From NCBI GenBank assembly GCA_019638285.1, contig JAHBUB010000004.1, positions 62,001 to 126,000 of the forward strand: a stretch of DNA of 64,000 nucleotides. Reading direction: 5' to 3'. A program made the translations under genes and the position numbers. Source of the DNA: Cyclobacteriaceae bacterium (GTDB lineage: Bacteria > Bacteroidota > Bacteroidia > Cytophagales > Cyclobacteriaceae). Numbering within the stretch: position 1 is the first letter of the stretch; every line of letters starts with the position of its first letter. Below the pieces are notes generated by a model, which searched no databases, had not been told where the DNA came from, and worked only from the letters and a program-made list of their open reading frames with translations. Positions 7,955 through 18,115 of this stretch are shown piece after piece.

Positions 7955-9850
7955 ATGGACCATTATATTCGGGATTTTGATCACTATCAAAAAATTTATC
8001 AGCAAAGCATAAACGATCCAGAATCATTTTGGGCAGAAGTGGCCGAAGGTTTTTATTGGCAAAAGAAATGGGATAGGGTATTGGAATGGGATTTTTCTAA
8101 GCCAGAAGTAAAATGGTTTGTCAATGGGAAACTAAATATCACAGAAAATTGTCTAGATCGTCATCTTGAAAAACGAGGAGATCAGACCGCTATTATCTGG
8201 GAGCCCAACGACCCCAAAGCGGCAGCAAAGCACATCACTTACAGAGAACTTCACAGCAAGGTTTGCCAAACGGCAAATATGTTAAAACGTCTGGGGGTGA
8301 AAAAGGAAGATAGGGTTTGTATTTATTTACCTATGATCCCTGAGTTGGCTTACGCGATGATGGCCTGTGCACGAATAGGTGCGGTGCATTCAGTGGTGTT
8401 TGCTGGGTTCTCATCGCGCTCTTTGATAGATCGAATTACAGATGCAGGTTCCAAGATTGTATTGACAGCAGACGGAGGTTACAGAGGAGCAAAAACCATA
8501 GATCTCAAAGGGATTATGGATGAAGCTTTAAAACAATGTCCTAATGTGGAAAAGGTAGTGGTGGTGGATCATGTGCATTCAAACCCTGAAATGATACAAA
8601 GCCGCGATCTGTGGTGGCATGATGAAATGGATAAAGTGAATGCAGAATGTGATGCGGAAGAAATGGATGCGGAGGATTTGTTATACATTTTATACACTTC
8701 CGGTTCTACCGGTCGGCCGAAGGGGATGGTACATACCATTGGTGGCTACATGGTCTATACGGATTACACCTTCAAAACCACTTTTCAGTACCAGGAGGGA
8801 CAAGTCTTCTGGTGTACAGCAGATATAGGCTGGGTAACGGGGCACTCTTATATTATTTATGGACCACTTTCGGCAGGGGCTACCACGGTAATGTTTGAAG
8901 GCGTTCCCTCCTGGCCAGACTGGGGAAGGTTTTGGCAGGCAATAGAAAGACATAAAATAAATATCCTTTATACCGCACCAACAGCCATTCGTGCTTTGGC
9001 AAAGGCACCTTTGCATTTTGTGGAGGCGCATGACCTTTCTTCTTTAAAGGTATTGGGCTCGGTAGGAGAGCCAATCAATGAAGAGGCATGGCATTGGTAC
9101 GATAAAAATATTGGAAAAGGGAATTGCTCCATTGTAGATACTTATTGGCAAACAGAGACGGGCGGAATTATGATTTCTCCCATTGCGGGTATCACCAAAA
9201 CGAAACCAGGATTTGCCACGTTCCCTTTGCCGGGGGTTCAGCCTGTTATTATGAATGATGGTGGGTTCGAGGTCAAAGGAAATAAGGTAGAAGGCCGATT
9301 GGCCATTCAATTTCCATGGCCTGCTATGGCCCGAACAATTTATGGCGATCATCAACGATTCAAAGACACCTACTTTTCAACCTTCCCAGGTAAATACTTT
9401 ACAGGCGATGGCAGTAAAAGAGATGAAGAAGGGTACTACCGAATTACTGGAAGGGTGGATGATATTATTATTGTGTCAGGACATAATTTGGGAACTGCCG
9501 AAGTTGAAAGTGCAATTGATGAACATGTTGAGGTGTGTGAAACTGCGGTGGTAGGGTATCCTCATGATGTAAAAGGACAGGGTATCTATGCTTTTGTTAT
9601 TTGTTATGCATCACCAAAGGACGAAGAGAAACTGAGAAAGGAGATCATAGAAACAGTCTCGAAGATCATTGGCCCAATTGCTAAACCCGATAAGATTCAA
9701 TTTGTGAGCGGCTTGCCCAAAACACGTTCAGGAAAAATCATGCGCAGGATTTTGCGCAAGATCGCAGAGGGTGAGATCTCCAATTTGGGTGATGTGACTA
9801 CACTCTTAGATCCATTGGTGGTAGATGAGATTATAGAGGGGGCTCTTTAA
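7955..9850 (+). CDS. acs: Acetyl-CoA synthetase
   Basis: Activates acetate to acetyl-CoA through an acetyl-adenylate. The product is 631 aa. The motifs are AMP-binding A3 'YTSGSTGRPKGMVHT', the 'DTYWQTETGG' block, the hinge 'YRITGRVDDIIIVSGHNLG', and the C-terminal 'KTRSGKIMRRILRKIAEG' containing the lysine acetylated in well-studied homologues. The frame is open from an ATG at 7892, but the family start resembles 'MDHYIRDFDHYQKIYQQS', so the ATG at 7955 is preferred. A strong terminator follows. No regulator is adjacent. Confidence 0.96.
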   Translation: MDHYIRDFDHYQKIYQQSINDPESFWAEVAEGFYWQKKWDRVLEWDFSKPEVKWFVNGKLNITENCLDRHLEKRGDQTAIIWEPNDPKAAAKHITYRELHSKVCQTANMLKRLGVKKEDRVCIYLPMIPELAYAMMACARIGAVHSVVFAGFSSRSLIDRITDAGSKIVLTADGGYRGAKTIDLKGIMDEALKQCPNVEKVVVVDHVHSNPEMIQSRDLWWHDEMDKVNAECDAEEMDAEDLLYILYTSGSTGRPKGMVHTIGGYMVYTDYTFKTTFQYQEGQVFWCTADIGWVTGHSYIIYGPLSAGATTVMFEGVPSWPDWGRFWQAIERHKINILYTAPTAIRALAKAPLHFVEAHDLSSLKVLGSVGEPINEEAWHWYDKNIGKGNCSIVDTYWQTETGGIMISPIAGITKTKPGFATFPLPGVQPVIMNDGGFEVKGNKVEGRLAIQFPWPAMARTIYGDHQRFKDTYFSTFPGKYFTGDGSKRDEEGYYRITGRVDDIIIVSGHNLGTAEVESAIDEHVEVCETAVVGYPHDVKGQGIYAFVICYASPKDEEKLRKEIIETVSKIIGPIAKPDKIQFVSGLPKTRSGKIMRRILRKIAEGEISNLGDVTTLLDPLVVDEIIEGAL

Positions 9851-9858
9851 AAATAAAA

Positions 9859-9889
9859 AACCCTGCCTTAACACAGTTGAGGCAGGGTT
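9859..9889. terminator. Hairpin terminator between acs and nrdA
   Basis: Perfect 10-bp arms AACCCTGCCT (9859-9868) and AGGCAGGGTT (9880-9889) around an 11-base loop, with A-rich sequence on the acs side. It lies between convergent genes and can serve both. Confidence 0.85.
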
Positions 9890-9910
9890 CAAATCTTGTT
9901 TAAGAATTAT

Positions 9911-12349
9911 CTAGCTTCCGCAAGCTTCACAATCATCCGGATTATCCAGTGAGCATGCCATATCAGAGCGTTTCTGATCCAGATCCTCTTTTGAAACATA
10001 AGCAATTATAGGTTCTTTAGCAGTTACCTGAGTTGTTGCGCCAATTTTGGTCGCCACCTCTTCGGGTTGATCTTTAGTAGTCTTCCTGTCAAGGGTAAAC
10101 TTGATGGCATCTACAGCGGCAGTGGAGCGTAAGTAATACATGCCAGTTTTCAAACCTTTCTTCCATGCGTAAAAGTGCATAGAAGTCAGTTTACCAAAAT
10201 TTGGATCAGTAATGTGGATGTTCAAACTCTGTGACTGACAGATGTAGGCGCCACGATCGGCCGACATGTCGATGATTGTTTTTTGAGAAATCTCCCAAAC
10301 TGTTTTATAAATATCCTTGATGTGTTGTGGTATTTCAGGAATAGCCTGAATAGAGCCATTGGCAGCAATCAATTTCTGCCTCATGGTATCGTCCCACAAT
10401 CCAAGTTCGATCAGGTCTTTCATCAAATGCTTGTTTACAATGATGAAATCGCCAGACAAAGTTCTTCTTGAATAAATATTAGAAGTATAGGGCTCAAAGC
10501 ATTCGTTGTTTCCAAGAATTTGAGAAGTAGACGCAGTTGGCATGGGAGCCAATAGCAATGAGTTGCGCACTCCGTTTTGCTTCACTTCTTTTTTCAGGTC
10601 TTCCCAGTTCCAGCGATTAGAATCTGGGGTTACACCCCACATATCAAATTGGAAGATTCCTTTAGAAACCGGAGAACCTTTATAGGATTCATACGGGCCG
10701 TGTTGCTTAGAAAGCTCCATAGAAGCTTCCATGGCCGCAAAGTAAATGGTCTCGTGAATGTCTTTGTTCAATCCCCTGGCCTCCTCTGAATCAAAAGGCA
10801 TGCGCAGCAGCATGAACACATCAGCTAAACCTTGCACACCAATGCCAATGGGGCGGTGCTTTAGGTTAGAGTTTCGGGCTTCTGGTACTGGGTAGTAATT
10901 GACATCAATTACCTTGTTAAGATTTTTAGTGATCACCTTCGTGATCTCATATAACTTTTGGTGATCAAACACACCCTCTTCAGTGACAAACTTAGGAAGG
11001 GCAATAGAAGCAAGGTTACATACCGCAATTTCATCCGGTGATGTATACTCTATAATCTCTGTGCACAAGTTGCTTGACTTGATTGTGCCTAAGTTCTTCT
11101 GGTTGGATTTCTTGTTGGCCGCATCTTTGTAAAGCATGTAAGGGTTACCTGTCTCGATTTGAGATTCCAGTACTTCAAACCACAGGTCTTGTGCCTTTAT
11201 TTGTTTACGAGCCTTCCCTTCATTTTCATATTTTTCATACAAACGCTCAAACTCTTCTCCATAGCAATCTGCAAGTCCGGGTGCTTCGTTCGGACAAAAC
11301 AGCGACCACATTTCGTTGTTTTCTACGCGCTTCATAAATAAATCAGGAATCCATAGTGCAAGGAAGAGATCGCGTGTCCTCATTTCCTCTTTGCCGTGGT
11401 TTTTCTTTAATTCAAGAAATTCAAATATATCAGCATGCCAAGGCTCAAGGTACATGGCAAAACTTCCCTTGCGCTTGCCACCTCCCTGATCAACATAGCG
11501 CGCAGTCATATCAAAATTCCTCAACATAGGCACGATACCATTAGAAGTGCCCCCTGTTCCTTTGATATAAGACCCTTTTGCCCGGATATTATGGATGCTT
11601 AGCCCAATACCTCCGGCAGATTGTGAAATTTTTGCGCAATTCTTAAGGGTGTCGTAGATACCATCAATACTGTCGTCCTTCATGGTGAGCAGGAAGCATG
11701 ATGACAATTGTGGCTTGGGCGTACCCGCATTAAACAGGGTAGGGGTAGCGTGGGTAAACCACTTTTCAGATAATAGCGTATAGGTTTCAATGGCTGCACG
11801 AATGTCTTCAGCGTGGATACCTACCGCCACACGCATCAATAAATGCTGCGGGCGCTCTACTACCTTGCCATCCATCTTCATGAGGTATGAACGTTCCAAG
11901 GTTTTGAAGCCAAAATAGTCGTAGCTAAAGTCGCGATCGTAGATGATGGCGCCATCCAGTTCGGCTGCGTTGGCTTTTATTACTCTCCAGGTTTCTTTCG
12001 AAATGAGAGGTGCATTTTCGCCTGTTTTGGGATCAATATACTGGTAAAGCCTCTTCATGGTATTTGAAAAGGACTTACTGGTGGTCTTGTGTAAATTGGA
12101 CACGGCAATCCTGGCTGCAAGTTTGGCAAAATCAGGGTGCTTGGTGGTCATCGTTGCGGCTATTTCAGCGGCAAGATTATCTAGCTCCTGGGTAGAAACT
12201 CCATCGTATAATCCATTGATCACCTTCATAGCGACTTCAACCGGATTTACAAAGTTGGTTTCCAGGCCGTAACAGAGCTTTTCGATACGTGCGGTGATCT
12301 TGTCGAACTTTACGGACTCTCTGTGTCCGTCACGTTTAACTACGAGCAT
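9911..12349 (-). CDS. nrdA: Ribonucleoside-diphosphate reductase, alpha subunit (class Ia)
   Basis: The catalytic subunit that reduces ribonucleotides to deoxyribonucleotides with NrdB. The 812 residues comprise an N-terminal ATP-cone (about residues 1-95, beginning [18 protein letters not shown]) for allosteric activity control, then the ten-stranded barrel. Active-site residues are visible: Cys in 'QLSSCFLL', the Asn-Cys-Glu set in '[11 protein letters not shown]', and the partner Cys in '[10 protein letters not shown]'. The radical-transfer tyrosine pair lies in the C-terminal 'KTGMYYLRS' region. The tail ends 'DDCEACGS', the mobile redox Cys pair re-reduced by thioredoxin or glutaredoxin. 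nrdB lies 51 bp upstream on the same strand, the reverse of the E. coli order. Confidence 0.97.
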   Translation of the reverse strand: MLVVKRDGHRESVKFDKITARIEKLCYGLETNFVNPVEVAMKVINGLYDGVSTQELDNLAAEIAATMTTKHPDFAKLAARIAVSNLHKTTSKSFSNTMKRLYQYIDPKTGENAPLISKETWRVIKANAAELDGAIIYDRDFSYDYFGFKTLERSYLMKMDGKVVERPQHLLMRVAVGIHAEDIRAAIETYTLLSEKWFTHATPTLFNAGTPKPQLSSCFLLTMKDDSIDGIYDTLKNCAKISQSAGGIGLSIHNIRAKGSYIKGTGGTSNGIVPMLRNFDMTARYVDQGGGKRKGSFAMYLEPWHADIFEFLELKKNHGKEEMRTRDLFLALWIPDLFMKRVENNEMWSLFCPNEAPGLADCYGEEFERLYEKYENEGKARKQIKAQDLWFEVLESQIETGNPYMLYKDAANKKSNQKNLGTIKSSNLCTEIIEYTSPDEIAVCNLASIALPKFVTEEGVFDHQKLYEITKVITKNLNKVIDVNYYPVPEARNSNLKHRPIGIGVQGLADVFMLLRMPFDSEEARGLNKDIHETIYFAAMEASMELSKQHGPYESYKGSPVSKGIFQFDMWGVTPDSNRWNWEDLKKEVKQNGVRNSLLLAPMPTASTSQILGNNECFEPYTSNIYSRRTLSGDFIIVNKHLMKDLIELGLWDDTMRQKLIAANGSIQAIPEIPQHIKDIYKTVWEISQKTIIDMSADRGAYICQSQSLNIHITDPNFGKLTSMHFYAWKKGLKTGMYYLRSTAAVDAIKFTLDRKTTKDQPEEVATKIGATTQVTAKEPIIAYVSKEDLDQKRSDMACSLDNPDDCEACGS

Positions 12350-12400
12350 GTTGGGTGGTTTGGGGGTGAAAAAATAGTTTAAAAAATGTTTCTCAAGATA

Positions 12401-13390
12401 TTAAAAATCCTCGTTCAATGAAAACTTGGGAGATGAATCTTTTTCAGTACTGTTCATCACTCCGGCTTTCTGGTATTCTGCCACTCGTTTTTCAAAGAAA
12501 TTGGTTTTTCCTCGAAGCGAGATCATTTCCATAAAATCAAATGGATTGGTGGCATTATAGATTTTCTTGCCAACCAATTCATTCAGTAGGCGGTCGGCTA
12601 CAAACTCAATATACTGACACATTTGCTCCGCATTCATGCCTATAAGATTTACAGGCAAAGCATCGGTTACAAACTCTTTTTCAATTTCAACAGCATCCTT
12701 AATAATTTCAATTACCCTGGCTTCCGGCAATTTGTTTTTAACATGTTGCGTATAGATATGACAGGCAAAATCGCAGTGCAATCCTTCATCGCGGGAAATA
12801 AGCTCATTGGAGAAGCAGAGCCCTGGCATCAGGCCTCTTTTCTTCAACCAGAAGATAGAGCAGAAGGAACCTGAGAAGAAAATGCCCTCCACGGCAGCAA
12901 AAGCGACAAGCCTTTCAGCAAAATCTCCGTTGTCAATCCAGCGAAGTGCCCAATCGGCCTTCTTTTTTACACAATCCATTGTGTCTATGGCGTTGAAGAG
13001 CTTGTCTTTTTCTTTTGGGTCTTTTACATAAGTATCAATTAGTAGAGAGTATGTCTCCGAATGGATGTTCTCAATAGCGATCTGGAATCCATAGAAGAAC
13101 TTGGCTTCGGTATACTGTACTTCACCCACAAAATGCTCGGCCAGGTTTTCGTTTACTATGCCATCACTGGCTGCAAAAAAGGCCAGCACGTGCGTTATAA
13201 AATGTCTTTCACCATCATTCAGATTGGCCCAGTCCTTCAGATCATGACTTAAGTCGATTTCCTCGGCCGTCCAGAAACTCGCCTCTGCCTGTTTATAGAA
13301 CTTCCATATGTCATGGTGCTTTATTGGAAATAGTACAAATCGGCTCTTATTTTCTAATAAGATTGGCTCATCGTGTTTGGCTTCGTTCAT
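12401..13390 (-). CDS. nrdB: Ribonucleoside-diphosphate reductase, beta subunit
   Basis: The small radical-bearing subunit of class I ribonucleotide reductase, 329 aa. Diiron ligands and the radical tyrosine sit in recognisable blocks: '[10 protein letters not shown]' (Asp ligand), '[15 protein letters not shown]' (Glu, His and the Tyr one turn later) and '[12 protein letters not shown]' (Glu/His). The retained Tyr suggests a tyrosyl-radical diiron enzyme (class Ia) rather than a metal-only variant. It heads the nrdB-nrdA transcription unit; the 403-bp upstream gap must contain its promoter. No convincing NrdR box pair was found there. Confidence 0.96.
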   Translation of the reverse strand: MNEAKHDEPILLENKSRFVLFPIKHHDIWKFYKQAEASFWTAEEIDLSHDLKDWANLNDGERHFITHVLAFFAASDGIVNENLAEHFVGEVQYTEAKFFYGFQIAIENIHSETYSLLIDTYVKDPKEKDKLFNAIDTMDCVKKKADWALRWIDNGDFAERLVAFAAVEGIFFSGSFCSIFWLKKRGLMPGLCFSNELISRDEGLHCDFACHIYTQHVKNKLPEARVIEIIKDAVEIEKEFVTDALPVNLIGMNAEQMCQYIEFVADRLLNELVGKKIYNATNPFDFMEMISLRGKTNFFEKRVAEYQKAGVMNSTEKDSSPKFSLNEDF

Positions 13391-13691
13391 TATTATATAT
13401 AGTTATAGGTTATGTAATAGTGTTAATTTCAAATTGACTTGTTGTTGAACGTGCTGGTTTCGAGAAAATCTTTAGACCAGTTTACGGCTAGCAGACAAAT
13501 ATTTGAAATGATAGATAGAATTCAAAGGACAAACTGATGAGGAAAAGTTCATTTGAACCCTATTTTCTGATTGGAATGGACCGAAGGAATTCATTTTCAT
13601 TCACTTAAACAGAAGAAGTAAAGAGAAGTCTTAAGTAAAATATTTTAGAAATATTATTTGATTAAAATTTTGATAAGTCGAGCCTTACCTC

Positions 13692-13719
13692 CGGTTACCG
13701 GTCACCGGTTACCGCTGAC
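13692..13719. repeat. Tandem 7-bp repeat, CGGTTAC type
   Basis: Four adjacent heptamers: CGGTTAC, CGGTCAC, CGGTTAC and the degenerate CGCTGAC. Because GGTTACC and GGTCACC are near-palindromic, the block also forms inverted repeats. It sits about 17 bp upstream of the rplU -33 box. Confidence 0.7.
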
Positions 13720-13735
13720 TAGAAACTGGCTTCGA

Positions 13736-13768
13736 TTTTTGTTTTTCAAACCCAATATTCTATATTTG
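13736..13768 (+). promoter_or_regulatory. Promoter of rplU-rpmA (Bacteroidota type)
   Basis: A TTTTTG -33 element ends at 13741, followed 19 bp later by TATATTTG at 13761-13768, an exact match to TAnnTTTG. The expected transcript start is about 13775, giving a leader of about 20 bases before the rplU ATG at 13794. Confidence 0.75.
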
Positions 13769-13793
13769 CACTCCATTTTTAAAGCTGAGAATC

Positions 13794-14102
13794 ATGTACG
13801 CTATTGTGGATATTGCTGGAAAGCAGTTTAAGGTTGAAAAAGACCAATATATTTATGCCCCCAAAATGGAGGGAGAGGCTGGATCTGCTGTAAAGCTGGA
13901 TAAAGTACTTCTTATTGATAATGAGGGTAAAGTGGATGTGGGGGCCCCTGTATTAGCAGGTGTCAATGTTTCCGGAAAGATTCTCGAGCATGTAAAAGGG
14001 GATAAGGTTATTGTCTTCAAGAAGAAAAGAAGAAAAGGGTACGCTGTGAAGAACGGCCACCGCCAGCAATACACCAAATTATTAATTGAGAGCATTGGTT
14101 AA
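13794..14102 (+). CDS. rplU: 50S ribosomal protein L21
   Basis: A structural protein of the large subunit that contacts 23S rRNA near L20. The 102 residues match the family: 'MYAIVDIAGKQFKVEKDQ', 'KVIVFKKKRRKGYAVKNGHRQ' (shown here only as the basic KKKRRKGY core) and a C-terminal Ile-Glu-Ser-Ile. It is the first gene of the conserved rplU-rpmA pair, 56 bp ahead of rpmA, under a well-formed promoter. Confidence 0.98.
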   Translation: MYAIVDIAGKQFKVEKDQYIYAPKMEGEAGSAVKLDKVLLIDNEGKVDVGAPVLAGVNVSGKILEHVKGDKVIVFKKKRRKGYAVKNGHRQQYTKLLIESIG

Positions 14103-14158
14103 TCGGAAGGATTTATTAATGACTATTATCTAAAGACAAAAGACTAAAGACTAAAGTA

Positions 14159-14416
14159 ATGGCACATAAGAAAGGTGAAGGTAAAGTAAAGAACGGCCGC
14201 GAATCGGAGAGTAAGCGATTGGGTATAAAGGTTTTTGGTGGCCAAAAAATAATTGCAGGCAGCATTATAGTGCGCCAAAGAGGCACTAAACACCATCCTG
14301 GTGATAATGTTGGAATGGGTAAGGACCACACGCTGTTTGCACTTACCGATGGTGTGGTAGCCTTTAAAAAAGGTAAAAAAGACAAATCATTTGTATCCGT
14401 AGAAGGACAGGCTTAA
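14159..14416 (+). CDS. rpmA: 50S ribosomal protein L27
   Basis: A large-subunit protein whose N-terminal tail reaches the peptidyl-transferase centre. The 85 residues begin [20 protein letters not shown], the normal mature start, without the cleavable extension of Firmicutes; '[18 protein letters not shown]' is the family core. Short near-repeats of AAAGACTAAAG precede the ATG. A good hairpin terminator follows. Confidence 0.98.
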   Translation: MAHKKGEGKVKNGRESESKRLGIKVFGGQKIIAGSIIVRQRGTKHHPGDNVGMGKDHTLFALTDGVVAFKKGKKDKSFVSVEGQA

Positions 14417-14436
14417 AAATTATTAATCATATCTAA

Positions 14437-14467
14437 AAAAAAGACCTCCACGGGGGTCTTTTTTTGT
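14437..14467 (+). terminator. Terminator after rpmA
   Basis: AAGACCTCC (14441-14449) pairs with GGGGGTCTT (14452-14460, including one G-T pair) and is followed by seven further Ts. Confidence 0.85.
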
Positions 14468-14780
14468 TCAATAAATTTCAGGCTTTAGGCAGAAATTCAA
14501 CCCCGTGGCGTTTCGGGTTCCGAATGAGATATAATTGTACCCCATCTGGGCGTATTTTTTAAGATTACCAACTAAAACCACTCCTGTAGCCATGGTGCCA
14601 GAAACATGCTGTATCGATTAATTCAGTAGGATATTTTGCCATTCACCCCGCCCTCAGACCTTCTAAATTGAAACAAATCTTTTCGCGGTATTTTATTTTT
14701 ATAATAATTACCCTATTTTGTGCATCTGTTCCCTAATCGTAGGGGGCATTTATTCATATTTATAACTAAACCTATGAGCT
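14468..14780. other. Intergenic region upstream of the first SusC gene
   Basis: About 310 bp without a supported gene. The last 200 bp are AT-rich and should contain the promoter of the SusC operon, but no exact TAnnTTTG element is seen. The 3' end shares the string CTAAAC..ACCTATGA with the region just before the second SusC (21920-21940), consistent with a duplicated operon. A 41-codon minus-strand frame at 14468-14593 is treated as unsupported. Confidence 0.5.
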
Positions 14781-17700
14781 ATGCTTCTCATTCGTTTTGT
14801 ACTCAGTGCATGGGCGCAAAGAGCGAGTGGTTTCAGGTAAGATTACGGCCGCAGAAGACGGCTCAACTTTACCTGGCGTCAATGTGGTTCTGAAAGGAAC
14901 TACAAACGGTACCGTTACCGATGTAGATGGTAACTACCGATTGAATGTACCGTCATCGGGCGGAACATTAGTGTACTCATTTATTGGCCTTCAAACTCAA
15001 GAGGTTGCTATTGGAGAGCGCTCCATTATCGACCTTCAGATGGGGCTGGATGTGAAGCAACTTTCTGAGGTGGTTGTAACCGCTGTAGGTATTGAACGTG
15101 AGAAGAAGGCATTGGGTTACTCAGTAGCGTCTGTAGATGCAGCCAACTTGCAACAGCGTTCAGAGGTGGACCCTTTGCGTGCCCTTCAGGGTAAGATGCC
15201 AGGCGTAAACATCACCGGTGGTGGTGGAGGCCCCGGACAATCTACTAAGATCAACATCCGTGGTATGTCTTCTTTGACAGGAAATACTCAGCCATTGTTT
15301 GTGGTGGATGGTATTCCTTTTGATAACTCAGTGAACTCATCAGAAACCGGTCAGGGTTCTGGTGGTGAAAACTCTGCTCAAAACACCATGATTTCCAATC
15401 GTGCGTTTGACCTTGATCCCAATAACATTGCCAGTGTGTCCATCCTTAAGGGTGCTGCTGCTGCTGCACTGTACGGATCACGTGCTACCAATGGGGTGGT
15501 AATTATCACTACCAAGGCGGCCAGCAAAGGAACCAAGAAGGGAATGGAAATCAATGTGACCTCTTCTTACAACGTAGAAGAGATTTCCGGAATTCCTGAT
15601 TATCAGGATGTGTATACCCAGGGTTCTAACCAGGTGTACAATGGTGGATACATCGGAAACTGGGGATCACCTTTTCCTAATCATGTAGACCGGATCAATG
15701 CAGAGTATGGAACATCTTATCCAAAATCGTATGGAACCTATACAGCCGGACCTAATAAGGGGCAGCCTTATCCAGAAGGAACCGGGCCACATCCTTACGC
15801 AACCCGCTTTCCTAAATTGACTCAATTCAGGGATGCTGATGGTCAGCCTTTGGCAGTGCCTATTCAACCTTATGATATCATCGGAGGATTCTTTGACAAA
15901 GGACATACTTCCGAGAACTCATTTACTATTTCCAATGGTTCTGAGAAAGTGAACCTGAATGCCAGCGTTTCTCGTATGGATCAAACAGGTATGATTCCTA
16001 ATTCAGGGGCTACTCGTACTTCCATCAGCTTTGGAGGGAATGGACAGTTGGACAATGGCGTATTTATAGCAGGAAATGTAAACTACGTAAACACTACACA
16101 GTATTCTCCTCCATCAGGAGGTAGTGCATTTGCCGACTATTTTGGCGGTGTGAATGGAGACTTCGCAGGATCGGGTTCTATCTATGCCCGTTTGTTCTTT
16201 TTACCGCGTAACTTTAACCTGAACGGTTATCCTTTTGAGAACCCTGTGGATGGTTCCAACCTGTTTTACAGGGCGCTTGACAACCCACGCTGGATTTCCA
16301 AGTACAGCAAGTATTCTTCCGATGTGCAAAGGGCGTATGGGTCATTCAGCGCAGGATATGATGTGACAGACTGGTTGCAGGTGATGATCAAAGGAGGGGT
16401 GAATACCTATACAGATAACAGAAAAGACGTAGTGAGAAGTGGTGGTATTCAGGAGCCATTGGGCCACGTATGGAACGATGTGCTGACCAATACAGAACAA
16501 GATTACAACTTGATTGTAACGATTCAGAAGGACATCAATGAGGACCTATCATTCAGAGGTATTGTAGGTGCGAATGCCAATCAGCGCGACTTTTCGCGCA
16601 ACAGGGTAACTGGTACCGGCATTATTTCTGATGGTTTGAATAGCGGATTGTACCGTTTGGATGCTACTGTATCACAGATTGCGAGCAGTGATTACACCTC
16701 CCAGCGGAGATTGAATGGTATCTATGGAGACCTTTCTTTGTCTTACAAGGATTACTTGTTCCTTAACGTAGCCGGCCGAAATGACTGGTCTTCTACACTG
16801 CCTAAGGACAACAATAACTACTTCTACCCATCCGCCAGCCTTTCCTATGTATTGTCTGAGATGGTAACGATGCCAAGTTTCCTTAACTATGTGAAGTTGC
16901 GTGTAGCAGCCTCTAAAGTGGGTAATGATGCAAATGTGTATCAAACATCTACGAACTACTTAATTGATGTTCCTTTCACTACTTCTGGGGGTGTAAAAAC
17001 CAACAGGGCAACCTTGAGCAACACCCTGGGCAACCCGGGCTTGAAGCCTGAGTTTACCAGAGAATATGAGGCAGGGGCTGAGTTGAAGTTTTTGAGCAAC
17101 CGGGTGAGTCTGGATGTTACCTACTTCAAGCGCAACTCTACTGACCAGATTTTAAGTGCTGCCTTGCCACGTACTACCGGCTTTAGCCAACAGATTGTAA
17201 ACTTTGGTGAGTTGGAGAACAAAGGATGGGAGATCGGTTTGAACTTTACTCCGGTACAATTATCCAATGGCTTTACCTGGGATTCTTATGTGGCTTTTAC
17301 CAAGATTAAATCTTTGGTAGTGGATGCAGGCCCTACTGGTTCCGTGCTTCTTGGTGGTCCTGGTTCTTCGTTGGCTACTATTCATAAAAACGGATCGCCC
17401 TATGGACAGATATTTGGATCTGTAAATGCAAAAGCGGATGATGGTACATTATTGATTGATCCTCAAAGCGGCTTACCATTTATAACAGCACAATCAGAAA
17501 TAATAGGTGATCCGAACCCAGACTTCTTATTGGGATGGACCAATACCTTTAGCTGGAAGGGCATTACCCTTCGTGCTTTGATTGACTGGAAACAAGGGGG
17601 TGACTTCTACTCATTTACAGGAGGTTCTCTATTGCTTCGCGGTCAATTGGCAAACAGTATAGACCGTGAAGGATTGCGCGTGGTACCAGGTGTGTTGGGT

Positions 17701-18090
17701 GACAGACAGACCTACGCACCGATCCTTGAAGGTGGAAACCCAATCAAAAATACCATACCCGTTACTTCCTTTGACACTCACTTCTCTGATGGATGGGGTG
17801 CTTATGGCCAGGATGAGGTGAATGTTTATGACGGTACCACCATTCGCCTTCGCGAAATCAGCTTGGGGTATTCATTGCCTGCAAGCATGCTTTCCAAGAC
17901 GCCATTTGGAAGGGTGAATATTTCAGTTTCCGGTCGTAACCTGTGGTGGAAAGCACCCAACGTATTGGAAGGCCTGAATCTTGACCCTGAAGTGTTATCG
18001 GGTACTGCAGGAAGCAACGTACAAGGTTTTGAATACGGAGCCGCACCTACTACAAAGAGATATGGGGTGAACGTGAATTTGACATTCTAA
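14781..18090 (+). CDS. SusC/RagA family TonB-dependent outer-membrane transporter, first copy, with frameshifted 5' end
   Basis: The barrel half of a SusCD nutrient-uptake complex. From 14797 the frame encodes 1097 aa: a carboxypeptidase-regulatory-like beta domain (about residues 10-85, 'GSTLPGVNVVLKGTTNG'), a TonB-dependent plug ('KINIRGMSSLTG', 'PLFVVDGIPFDN'), then a large barrel ending in Phe ('VNVNLTF'). That frame has no ATG or signal peptide, because a TAA lies just upstream and only TTG (14797) or GTG are available. An ATG at 14781 starts 13 codons (MLLIRFVLSAWAQ) ending in the expected signal-peptidase site, but in another frame. Removing one A of AAA at 14818-14820 joins them into ..AWAQ-ERVVSGK.., matching ..VWAQ-ERMVSGK of the second copy. 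Real decay, phase variation or a base-call error are all possible. Substrate unknown. SusD lies 25 bp downstream. Confidence 0.9.
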
Positions 18091-18115
18091 ACTTTAACTC
18101 TTGAGAAATAATATT

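Larger units (their letters stand above)
13391..13793. other. 403-bp divergent intergenic region, nrdB / rplU
   Basis: No gene is visible. The nrdB side is AT-rich. The region holds the heptamer repeat at 13692-13719 and the rplU promoter at 13736-13768. The stretch 13441-13680 is non-coding in all frames beyond short shadows, and nothing else was recognised in it. Confidence 0.7.

Noticed and set aside
13391..13430. Possible NrdR operator pair upstream of nrdB
   Set aside because: There is a TATATAGTTATA and a TAGTGTT half-site, but spacing (about 19 bp) and match to the two-box NrdR pattern are poor.
13650..13730. GGTTACC/GGTCACC block as the start of a CRISPR array
   Set aside because: Units are 7 bp with no spacers and no cas genes in the window.
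14468..14593. 41-codon minus-strand ORF between rpmA and SusC
   Set aside because: Composition looks protein-like but no domain, ribosome-binding signal or promoter could be recognised; kept only as a possible remnant.
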